This document shows positions 32,247-38,315 of a stretch of 38,315 nucleotides of DNA, piece after piece. Numbering within the stretch: the stretch's first letter is position 1; every line of letters starts with the position of its first letter. A program made the translations under genes and the position numbers. The stretch is from Candidatus Alloenteromonas pullicola. GTDB taxonomy: Bacteria; Bacillota_I; Bacilli_A; RFN20; CAG-826. The notes beneath the pieces are model-generated. The model was not told where the DNA came from. It saw nothing but the letters and a program-made list of their open reading frames with translations, and did not search any database. The stretch covers positions 1-38,315 of the forward strand of contig DVMV01000028.1 of the NCBI GenBank assembly GCA_018714785.1, given 5' to 3'.

Positions 32247-32847
32247 ACTTATGCGCGATTATCCGCTTCCTGAGGTTATCGTAATCGGGGCAATACTTCA
32301 GCAAAACCCCATAGAATTTGTCTGAATGGTCCATCGCGAAATGATGGGAGAGCTCGTGGATAACCACTGAGTCAACCACATCCTGCGGGAAATGGAACAT
32401 GTAGGTCGAGATGAATATCGTGTTGGTCCGGCTCGAATTCGACCCTAGCCTGGTCTTCATCGACTTGGCCTTGACTTTATAAGGCGGGGTTACGCCCATG
32501 ATCCGCTCATAAAGGCGCACCCGCGACTCGAAGTAGCGCTCAGCCTCGCGCTTGAAGCAAGAGGCGAAGGCTTCCTCATCGCCTTCGAAAGGCACCTTCT
32601 CCCCCAAAACATAGGCGGTTCCGCCCTGTATCGGCTTCGGGCGCGACACAAGTTTCCTCACCAGGTCAGGCAAGGCCTTGGAGATCGTCTTGTCGATCGT
32701 CGACACCGGCGTGCCATAGGGGCAGGAAAAGCGGAGGCGATGGTTTTCCACGTCGGCCCGCAAGGTCATGTTGCGGCAGCGCATGAAGACTATCTTCCCC
32801 TCGAAGACGGTATCTCGGTATTGATAATTACGGTACGCGGTCCGCAT
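32227..32847 (-). CDS. YgjP-like M48/DUF45 metal-dependent hydrolase
   Basis: This 206-aa protein belongs to the YgjP/DUF45 family, a zincin-like fold. The metal site is visible as HELSHH followed by the third ligand in AMDHSDKFYG (HExxH...H). The N-terminal beta-rich half carries RNMTLRADVENHRLRFSCPYGTPV. E. coli YgjP was reported to hydrolyse UTP in vitro; the physiological role is unclear. The ORF-track start is too early; the ATG at 32847 lies 9 nt after a perfect TATAAT and has no ribosome site, pointing to a leaderless mRNA. It is divergent from the DUF523 gene. Confidence 0.88.
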   Translation of the reverse strand: MRTAYRNYQYRDTVFEGKIVFMRCRNMTLRADVENHRLRFSCPYGTPVSTIDKTISKALPDLVRKLVSRPKPIQGGTAYVLGEKVPFEGDEEAFASCFKREAERYFESRVRLYERIMGVTPPYKVKAKSMKTRLGSNSSRTNTIFISTYMFHFPQDVVDSVVIHELSHHFAMDHSDKFYGVLLKYCPDYDNLRKRIIAHKYGKDNL

Positions 32848-32856
32848 AACGAAGTT

Positions 32857-32862
32857 ATTATA
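32857..32862 (-). promoter_or_regulatory. -10 element of the ygjP-like gene
   Basis: TATAAT on the minus strand, followed by AACTTCGTT and ATG. No -35 match at 16-18 nt and no ribosome site. Confidence 0.6.
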
Positions 32863-32895
32863 CACGGCTTTGTTTATTTCCTCCCCGGCGATGTG

Positions 32896-32901
32896 TAGAA
32901 T
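32896..32901 (+). promoter_or_regulatory. -10 element of the DUF523 gene
   Basis: TAGAAT lies 8 nt before the ATG at 32910; no ribosome site is visible, consistent with a leaderless transcript. Confidence 0.55.
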
Positions 32902-32909
32902 TGCGCCGT

Positions 32910-33650
32910 ATGGAAAAAGTGTTGGTTTCCGCTTGCCTGCTTGGGGAGAATTGCAGGTACGATGGTGGCAATTGCCACGTCGAGGGATTGGATGGCCTGA
33001 CCGAGTTCTTCGAGGTCGTCCCATTCTGCCCGGAGGTAGAGGGAGGGTTGCCCATCCCCCGCTTCCCGGCCGAGCTGCGGCGCGGATACGCCAAGCTGCA
33101 CAGCGGCGAGGACGTGACCCGGGCCTATGACCTCGGGGCGTCGAAGGCGCTCAACATCTGCTCCTATCTCGGGATAAAGCTCGCGATCATGAAGCAGAAC
33201 TCCCCCGCCTGCGGATCGAAGAAGATCCACAACGGGCTTTTCGATGGCAAGTTGGTCGAGGGAGAGGGAATTGCCTGCGCGCGGCTTAGGAAAGCCGGCA
33301 TCCGGGTGATAGACGAAGAAGAGGCCGTGCAGATGCTGCATAAGCTTAGGGAAAACAAGCTTCAGCGCGAGACCGCCAAGCTAGAGCCCAAAGAAGAGAA
33401 GAAGATTGAGCCCGGGGATAAAAAGGAAGCCAAAGCCGAGGCCAAGCCGAAGCGCGGTTTCCGAGCCAAGGGGGACTTTAAAGGTTTCCCGAAGAAGGGA
33501 TTCGGCGCCAAGAGGGCCACATTCGATAAGAAAGGCCGTTTTGGCAAAAAGGAATCATTCGATAGGAAAGGCGGGCGCGGCGGCAAGCCATTTGGACATG
33601 GAAATAGGAAAGCGGGACGCTTCGAAAAGAAGGAAGGCCCTAAGGAATAG
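32910..33650 (+). CDS. DUF523 protein with a basic low-complexity C-terminal tail
   Basis: The N-terminal part (about residues 1-150) is a DUF523/YbbK-type domain: VSACLLGENCRYDGGN, then FCPEVEGGLPIPR and KQNSPACGSKKIHNG, with conserved Cys. Its biochemical role is not settled. The remaining 95 or so residues are a Lys/Glu stretch (EPKEEKKIEPGDKKEAKAEAKPK) followed by Phe/Gly/Lys/Arg repeats (GFRAKGDFKGFPKKGFGAK, RFGKKESFDRKGGRGG). DUF523 proteins normally stop after the first part. The tail looks like nucleic-acid-binding disordered tails of ribosome or helicase proteins. The track start (TTG 32901) is less likely than ATG. Its end overlaps the next gene by 53 nt. Confidence 0.85.
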   Translation: MEKVLVSACLLGENCRYDGGNCHVEGLDGLTEFFEVVPFCPEVEGGLPIPRFPAELRRGYAKLHSGEDVTRAYDLGASKALNICSYLGIKLAIMKQNSPACGSKKIHNGLFDGKLVEGEGIACARLRKAGIRVIDEEEAVQMLHKLRENKLQRETAKLEPKEEKKIEPGDKKEAKAEAKPKRGFRAKGDFKGFPKKGFGAKRATFDKKGRFGKKESFDRKGGRGGKPFGHGNRKAGRFEKKEGPKE

Positions 33651-34113
33651 CTGCCTGGTCGCGGTTTTCACCGCCCTAAGCTTCGTCGCCAACGCCTTCT
33701 TGGCGATACCCTATCCCGGCGGGTCGGGGTTCTTTTGCTTCGGCGATTGCTTCGTCTTGCTTTCCGGCGGCCTTTTCGGGCCCTTCGTCGGGGCCGCGGT
33801 GGGCATGATATCCGGCGTCGGGGCCGACCTATACGCCGGCTCGGCCATCTTCATACCGTTCACTTTGCTCGCCAAAGGCTCCCTCGGGGCGATTCCCTAC
33901 GCCTTGATGAGGCTAAGCAAGTCGAAAATCCTCGCCTATTCGTCGTTCTTCATCGCGGGGATCGCGATGGCGCTTTGCTACCTGCCAAGCTATCTCATCT
34001 ATTTCGGCGCCCCATACCTGGTGAATTCCGCCTTCGACTTCATCCAGGGCCTAGGATGCGCCGCCGTGTCCGCGATCCTATACGCCCCGCTGTCGAAAGC
34101 GCTGAAGCCCTAG
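33598..34113 (+). CDS. ECF-type transporter substrate-binding (S) component
   Basis: This 171-aa integral membrane protein with five to six hydrophobic segments resembles vitamin-binding S components of energy-coupling-factor transporters. The early IPYPGGSGFFCFGDCFVLL segment and FGPFVGAAVGMISGVGADLYAGSAIFIPFT match the riboflavin-type/DUF-like ECF S family (IPxPxxGGYxNLGDxxI, GP..GA..G.iGsaLaDl..gy..yap). The substrate is unknown. It needs ATPases and EcfT encoded elsewhere. The start is chosen at MEIGKRDASKRRK, which lies out of frame inside the DUF523 tail; the ribosome site is weak. The stop overlaps the convergent small gene (CTAG). Confidence 0.86.
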   Translation: MEIGKRDASKRRKALRNSCLVAVFTALSFVANAFLAIPYPGGSGFFCFGDCFVLLSGGLFGPFVGAAVGMISGVGADLYAGSAIFIPFTLLAKGSLGAIPYALMRLSKSKILAYSSFFIAGIAMALCYLPSYLIYFGAPYLVNSAFDFIQGLGCAAVSAILYAPLSKALKP

Positions 34114-34349
34114 ATTCCATCGTCTTCCCTATCGGTGTCCCCGCTATAGGCGTCCTCGAGGGATTTTTTCTTATCGCGATACCTCGATTCGCCAAGCAGG
34201 AACGCCAATAGGCCCAAGCAGACATAGCCCCCTAGGTCGGGGAACCCACCTCCGGTGAAGTACTTCCACGACCCCATGGCCGCGAGCCCCGCGGCCACCA
34301 GCACGAAAAGAAGCCTCATGGTCTTCGCTTCCCTCAGTTCTTCTTCCAT
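34110..34349 (-). CDS. Small membrane protein, unknown function
   Basis: This 79-aa protein has two hydrophobic segments (LLFVLVAAGLAAMGSW and LGGYVCLGLLAFLLG) and a charged C-terminal tail (KKKSLEDAYSGDTDREDDGI). GGAGG stands 7 nt before the ATG, which supports real translation. I do not recognise the family. It is convergent with the ECF gene: the two stop codons share the palindrome CTAG. Confidence 0.65.
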   Translation of the reverse strand: MEEELREAKTMRLLFVLVAAGLAAMGSWKYFTGGGFPDLGGYVCLGLLAFLLGESRYRDKKKSLEDAYSGDTDREDDGI

Positions 34350-34392
34350 ATCCAGCCTCCACCATATAAGTAGGCGGAATGGCGTTGACGGG

Positions 34393-34944
34393 CTACGCGC
34401 GGACGTTGAGGGAAGAGTAGATCAGCAAAAGAAGGGCATCGTGGGCGAAATCGATGTCGATTCCGATGACTTCCCTGAGCTTGTTCAGCCTATATAGCAG
34501 CGAGTTGCGGTGAAGGTAGAGCGAGTCGGCGGCCTCCTTCTTGCTGCGGTGCTCAAGATAGGCGATGCCGCTTTTGACCCACTCAGGCCGTGCCAAGGAG
34601 AAATAGGAAAGAAGCTTCGGATAGAAGGAGAACGACCCGAAGATCGTGTCCCGGAGTATGACTTCGTCTGCAAAGCAGACCTGGTTTGGGAAATGCTTGA
34701 GCGCCCCCTCGGAGAGGTCGAGGGCGAATTGGCCCTTCACTCCGCTTACCAATATCCCGAGCGGGTAAGCGTCGGAAAGCAGGCCGGAAAGCGCCCTAAG
34801 CAGGCTCTCGCTGCTGGCGTCGGAAATGGCGAACCGCGCCTTGGTCTCGCCCGCAAATTCCGGCTCTGAGTAGCCGTTGTGAAGGCAGATACCCCTTACA
34901 GCCGATTGGTTGAGCGGGTATTTGGCGCACAGCAGGCAATCCAT
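34393..34944 (-). CDS. PucR/CdaR-type helix-turn-helix regulator
   Basis: The C-terminal 55 residues of this 183-aa protein match the PucR-type helix-turn-helix domain: YLEHRSKKEAADSLYLHRNSL and LYRLNKLREVIGIDI, the usual 'A..L.iHrNTl.YRL..i.ei.g.dl'. The N-terminal 120 residues are a short uncharacterised sensor part beginning with MDCLLCAKYPL, which holds a CxxC pair. Regulators with this domain often control sugar-acid, purine or sugar use. It starts 2 nt after the alpha-glucosidase stop, so it is co-expressed with that enzyme and may regulate it. Confidence 0.85.
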   Translation of the reverse strand: MDCLLCAKYPLNQSAVRGICLHNGYSEPEFAGETKARFAISDASSESLLRALSGLLSDAYPLGILVSGVKGQFALDLSEGALKHFPNQVCFADEVILRDTIFGSFSFYPKLLSYFSLARPEWVKSGIAYLEHRSKKEAADSLYLHRNSLLYRLNKLREVIGIDIDFAHDALLLLIYSSLNVRA

Positions 34945-34946
34945 CT

Positions 34947-36647
34947 CTACACCTTGAGCAGGAACGATTCGAAGGGCCGCAGGGTGAAGACGTGGTCGCT
35001 GTATAGGACCCCGTCGCAGTTATGCAATATGACGTCTTTTATCCGCCAATAGAAGGAGAACTTGACCTCATAGGGGCGGAAGTTGGATATGACGACCAGC
35101 TTGTCGTCGCCTTCGTGGATGTAGGCGAAGACGTCGGGGTGGTTCATGTCGAGTATCTTCAGCTCGCCATTGAGCACCTTGTCGTTTACCCATGGGATGC
35201 GGCGCTTCCCGATTGCGTACTGGAAGAAGTTGATTATCGACCACGGGTCGTTCATCTCGTCGAGGGCGTTAACCCCATGGAGGTAATTGGAATTGACCTT
35301 GCAGCGGCATTTCCCGCTGGAGAATCCGGCGTTGTACGAGCGGTCCCACTGGAACGGGGTCCTGGCATTGACCCGCGAGGTCCGCCTTAGATAAGAGAGT
35401 ATCCTGTCCTCGGCATAGCCCTGCTTGCGGAGCAAAGCCACCTCGTTCCTCTCCCCCACGTCGACGAAGAAATCCTCGACCGCGGAGTAATCGGCGTTGC
35501 TCATGCCTATCTCATCGCCCTGATATATGAACGGCGTCCCGTATAGGAAGAGGAGGGTAATGAGCAGGCATTTGGCCGACTCGTTGCGGAAAGCGGTCGA
35601 TCCGTACTGGGAAAGCACCCTTGGGTGGTCGTGGTTGCACCAATACACCGGCATGTCGCATCTCCCATGGCAGACGTCGTACCAGCGCATGAAGTTCTTC
35701 TTCAGCGATATGAGGTCGGTCTTGATCTGCGAATCGTCCTTGTCGATCGAGCCGAAGGCCCCGTTCTCCCAGACGGTGTCGAAGTTGAAGGCCATGTCGA
35801 TGCAGCCCGACTTCCTATCGACGAGCGTCGCGCACTGATCAGGGCTGATGCACCCGCCAGCCTCGCCGACGATTAGGCAGCGGTAATTGGAGAACACCTC
35901 GTCCTTGAATTCCTTGAGGTAATCGTAGACCTCGGGCCGGTTGGAGAACATCGAGGTATCCATCACGCAGCCGGTCGAGTCCTTTTCCTTCGGCGAATCG
36001 GGCAATCCGGGGGCCTTGGCGATGTGGGCCAAGGCGTCGAGGCGGAACCCATCGAAGCCGAGCTCTAGGTAATGCCTGGCTATCTCGTGGTAGCGCTGCC
36101 GAAGCTCCTTGTTGCTCCAGTCGACGTCGGGCATCGAGGAGGAGAACAGATGCAAATAGAAATCGTCGGTGCCGGGGACGTTCTCCCAGGCCGAGGTCAT
36201 GAAGAAAGATTCCCAGTTATTCGGCGGGAGCAGTTTCCCGTCGACCCGCCTCCCCTTGCGGAAGAAGTAGTATTTCCTTTCGGGGGAATCGGGATCCTCC
36301 AAGGCCTTCTTGAACCACGGATGCTCCTTGCTGGTGTGATTTATGGTTAGGTCGAGCAAGACCCGTATCCCCCGCTGGTGGGCGGCGTGGAGCATGTTGA
36401 TGAGGTCTTCGTTGGTCCCGAAGCGCGGGTTGACCTTATAGTAGTCGCTCACGTCGTAGCCGTTGTCATCCATCGGGGAGTCGAAAAGGGGGCATATCCA
36501 CAATAGGTTGACGCCCAGCTCCTTAAGGTAATCGAGCTTCGAGATGATCCCGTTGATGTCGCCGATCCCATCGCCGTTACTGTCGGCGAAGGCCTCGGGG
36601 TAGATGATGTAGCCGACGCTGTCGCGCCAGAACCGGTCTTTTTCCAT
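34947..36647 (-). CDS. GH13 alpha-glucosidase (oligo-1,6-glucosidase type)
   Basis: This 566-aa cytoplasmic glycoside hydrolase has no signal peptide. The GH13 regions are in order: DLTINHTS (region I), GFRLDALAH with the nucleophile Asp (II), IVGEAGG with the acid Glu (III) and WCNHDHPRV with the third Asp (IV; the usual sequence is NHDQPR). GVNLLWICPLFDSPMDDNGYDVSDY places it in the oligo-1,6-glucosidase/trehalose-6-phosphate hydrolase/sucrose isomerase group. Which alpha-glucoside is cleaved cannot be decided. The track start (TTG) is upstream; ATG 36647 with GAGG before it fits the usual family N-terminus (MEKDRFWRDSVGYIIYP). A PucR-type regulator follows. No sugar transporter is nearby. 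Confidence 0.93.
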   Translation of the reverse strand: MEKDRFWRDSVGYIIYPEAFADSNGDGIGDINGIISKLDYLKELGVNLLWICPLFDSPMDDNGYDVSDYYKVNPRFGTNEDLINMLHAAHQRGIRVLLDLTINHTSKEHPWFKKALEDPDSPERKYYFFRKGRRVDGKLLPPNNWESFFMTSAWENVPGTDDFYLHLFSSSMPDVDWSNKELRQRYHEIARHYLELGFDGFRLDALAHIAKAPGLPDSPKEKDSTGCVMDTSMFSNRPEVYDYLKEFKDEVFSNYRCLIVGEAGGCISPDQCATLVDRKSGCIDMAFNFDTVWENGAFGSIDKDDSQIKTDLISLKKNFMRWYDVCHGRCDMPVYWCNHDHPRVLSQYGSTAFRNESAKCLLITLLFLYGTPFIYQGDEIGMSNADYSAVEDFFVDVGERNEVALLRKQGYAEDRILSYLRRTSRVNARTPFQWDRSYNAGFSSGKCRCKVNSNYLHGVNALDEMNDPWSIINFFQYAIGKRRIPWVNDKVLNGELKILDMNHPDVFAYIHEGDDKLVVISNFRPYEVKFSFYWRIKDVILHNCDGVLYSDHVFTLRPFESFLLKV

Positions 36648-36828
36648 TCCACGCCTCACTTTTACCAATCATATATTAAACAACAAAATGCAATGCCAGG
36701 CTATCATAGAGCCAACTGGAGCTTCGGCAGTCAAGCATCCGCCAATCCGGATAGACGCGCGTTCCCCCGCAAAAGGCCGATATTCGCTTTTCCCTGAATT
36801 TCGTAATGGACGGAAACGCATACTTTAG

Positions 36829-36834
36829 TATGAT
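36829..36834 (+). promoter_or_regulatory. -10 element of the ABC exporter gene
   Basis: TATGAT lies 8 nt before the ATG at 36843; the stretch CATACTTTAGTATG just upstream is a 14-bp palindrome that overlaps it. No ribosome site is present, so the mRNA may be leaderless. Confidence 0.5.
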
Positions 36835-36842
36835 TATCTCTT

Positions 36843-38315
36843 ATGAAGAGCTTGCTGAAGACAATGCGGCAGATGATCAAAGGCACCGGGGTCATATACG
36901 CCTTCAACTTCGTCTTCCAGTTATTGATGTGCATCTGCTCGGTGTTCTCGACTTTCCTGGTCAAGGTGCTGGTCGATGCGCTTAATAGGGAGCTCGACCG
37001 GGCCGAGGCCCTCGAGAAGCTTATCATCCGCATCCTCTCCAATGGGCAGGGGCCGGATTTCATCTACGACAACCTCTACATCCTCCCGATAACCATCGCC
37101 GGGTTCGCCGTCATCGCCTTCCTGGTCTCCATGGGCCGCGGCCTGTTCCGCTTCCGGGCCTCCAGCTCCATAAACAAGAAGATGCAGCTCACCCTCTTCG
37201 AGCAGCTCGAGCGCCAGCCCTACCCCTACTATAAGGAGAACAAGGCCGGCGACCTCATCCAGACCTGCACCCGCGACGTCGAGGTCCTCCGCCGCTTCAT
37301 CATCATGGACGTCAACCAGGTGACCTACACCTTCTTCATTGCCGCCCTCTGCATCGGGGTGCTGCTTTCGCTATCCTGGAAGCTCACCGTGGTCTCGCTA
37401 TCCGTGCTGCCGATAATGTTCGTCTATTCCTTCTTCCTCATCAAAAGCGTCCGCACCCGGTATCGGAAAACCGACGACGCCGAGGCCGCGATGACCGAGA
37501 AGATAAGCGAGAACCTCGCCGCCGTCCGCATCGTGAAGGCCTACAACGCCGAGACCTTCGAGATAAAGCAGTTCGGGAAGAAGCTCGACGACTTCTCCTA
37601 CAAGTTCCGCCGCTGGAGGGTCCTGAGCTCCTTCTTCTTCGCCTCCAGCGACATCTTCATCTTCCTCGCCCGCTCCATAGCGCTGGCCTACTCGCTGCTA
37701 TTGGCCGTTCAGGGCGAGATCATCGCCGGCACCGTCGCCGTGGCCTTCATGTTCGTCAACATGATGGTCTGGCCGCTGCGCTCGACCGCCACCACGCTTT
37801 CCAACCTCGGCCAGGTCATAGCCAGCAACGACCGCGTCAGGCGGCTGCTAGACTCCCCCATCGAGGACATCGAGTCGGGCGAAAGGCTCGCCATAAAGGG
37901 CGACATCGAGTTCGACCACGTGAGCTTCGCCTACCCCGACGACCCGGATAACCTCGTCCTCGACGACGTCAGCTTCCACCTCAAGGCCGGCAAAACCATG
38001 GCGATCCTTGGCAGGACCGGGTCGGGCAAATCGACGTTGGCCGCCCTATTGACCAGGCTTTACGAGCCGACCGCGGGACGGATACTCATAGACGGCAAGG
38101 ACATCAAAGACCTATCGAAGAGCAGCCTCCGCCAGCAGGTCGTCCCGGTATTGCAGGACCCATTCCTTTTCTCCAAGACCATCGAGGAGAACATCCGCCT
38201 CGCCAACCCATCATCCACCGAGGAGGAGATAAGGAGCGCCGCCAAGACCGCCTCGGTCGAGAAGGCCATCGATGCCATGGACGAAGCGGGTTCTCGCATC
38301 CACCTCACTCACATC
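36843..38315 (+). CDS. ABC exporter, fused membrane and ATPase domains (truncated by the window end)
   Basis: The open frame starts MKSLLKTMRQMIKG and runs off the window after 491 codons; it is not in the ORF track because it is unfinished. The transmembrane domain has about six helices (residues about 10-310) with the typical ENLAAVRIVKAYNAE coupling region. The ATPase part begins at about residue 340 (IEFDHVSFAYPDD), with Walker A LGRTGSGKST and Q-loop VLQDPFLFSKTIEENI. The signature LSGGQ and Walker B lie beyond the end. It is a half-transporter of the MsbA/LmrA/BmrA group; exporters of this kind often act as heterodimers, so a partner gene may follow. The last 10 or so residues deviate from the family. 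Confidence 0.93.
   Translation, partial: MKSLLKTMRQMIKGTGVIYAFNFVFQLLMCICSVFSTFLVKVLVDALNRELDRAEALEKLIIRILSNGQGPDFIYDNLYILPITIAGFAVIAFLVSMGRGLFRFRASSSINKKMQLTLFEQLERQPYPYYKENKAGDLIQTCTRDVEVLRRFIIMDVNQVTYTFFIAALCIGVLLSLSWKLTVVSLSVLPIMFVYSFFLIKSVRTRYRKTDDAEAAMTEKISENLAAVRIVKAYNAETFEIKQFGKKLDDFSYKFRRWRVLSSFFFASSDIFIFLARSIALAYSLLLAVQGEIIAGTVAVAFMFVNMMVWPLRSTATTLSNLGQVIASNDRVRRLLDSPIEDIESGERLAIKGDIEFDHVSFAYPDDPDNLVLDDVSFHLKAGKTMAILGRTGSGKSTLAALLTRLYEPTAGRILIDGKDIKDLSKSSLRQQVVPVLQDPFLFSKTIEENIRLANPSSTEEEIRSAAKTASVEKAIDAMDEAGSRIHLTHI

Noticed and set aside
36731-37063. 110-aa minus-strand ORF over the ABC gene start
   Set aside because: It is antisense to an unmistakable transporter N-terminus.
1-38315. 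UGA read as Trp (Mollicutes code)
   Set aside because: Many genes end in TGA at overlaps such as ATGA and GTGA, and conserved Trp positions use TGG.
1-38315. CRISPR arrays, insertion sequences, defence islands
   Set aside because: No regularly spaced repeats, transposase or defence proteins were seen; only the integrase relic is mobile-related.

Overview
The window is a GC-rich bacterial chromosome segment that is almost entirely core housekeeping genes, most of them on the minus strand. Protein families, operon order, AGGAGG ribosome sites, T-box leaders, a CIRCE operator and an L27 carrying a Prp-type N-terminal extension all point to Bacillota (Firmicutes). The division cluster is reduced to mraZ-rsmH-(77-aa membrane protein)-ftsA-ftsZ, with none of the pbp/mra/mur genes that normally sit between rsmH and ftsA, and tig is next to lon with no clpX. 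Both traits are typical of wall-less, Mollicutes-like Bacilli, so I suspect a GC-rich uncultured Bacilli lineage near Mollicutes/Erysipelotrichia. This placement is inference. UGA works as a stop codon (many ATGA overlaps) and Trp is UGG, so the code is standard. The window has the look of a complete MAG contig: an ABC gene runs off the right end.

Layout. 154-2130: rplU-prp-rpmA with an L21-type leader, then radC coupled to an unrecognised 63-aa membrane peptide. 2131-10147: valS behind a tRNA-Val T-box, then ysxC-lon-tig and a helical protein, matching the B. subtilis ysoA-tig-...-lonA-ysxC order. lon has a CIRCE operator over its promoter. 10246-11867: a PlsC-like acyltransferase, a promoter-plus-terminator ncRNA candidate, a decayed tyrosine recombinase and tRNA-Arg(UCU). 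11858-16889: uvrC-mutS2, divergent from rnhC. 16854-21310: ileS-lspA-rluD behind a tRNA-Ile T-box. 21325-25490: the minimal division cluster. 25634-29775: pheS-pheT-DUF177 behind a tRNA-Phe T-box. 29803-36647: two lipoproteins, a SpoU methyltransferase, a YgjP-like metalloprotein, a DUF523 protein with an unusual basic tail, an ECF transporter S component, a small membrane protein, and an alpha-glucosidase operon with a PucR-type regulator. 36843-end: a truncated ABC exporter.

Regulation. Three aminoacyl-tRNA synthetase operons are controlled by uncharged tRNA through T-boxes, and each specifier is a C-ending codon (GUC, AUC, UUC). Protein quality control (lon) is probably under HrcA. Several genes lack a Shine-Dalgarno sequence and have a -10-like hexamer only 6-10 nt before the start codon, which suggests a sizeable class of leaderless mRNAs. 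No CRISPR array, intact mobile element or obvious defence system was seen. The most novel-looking items are the 63-aa leader-like peptide with a hairpin over its ribosome site, the 77-aa protein in the FtsL position, the unidentified ncRNA, the leaderless promoters and the DUF523 tail fusion.
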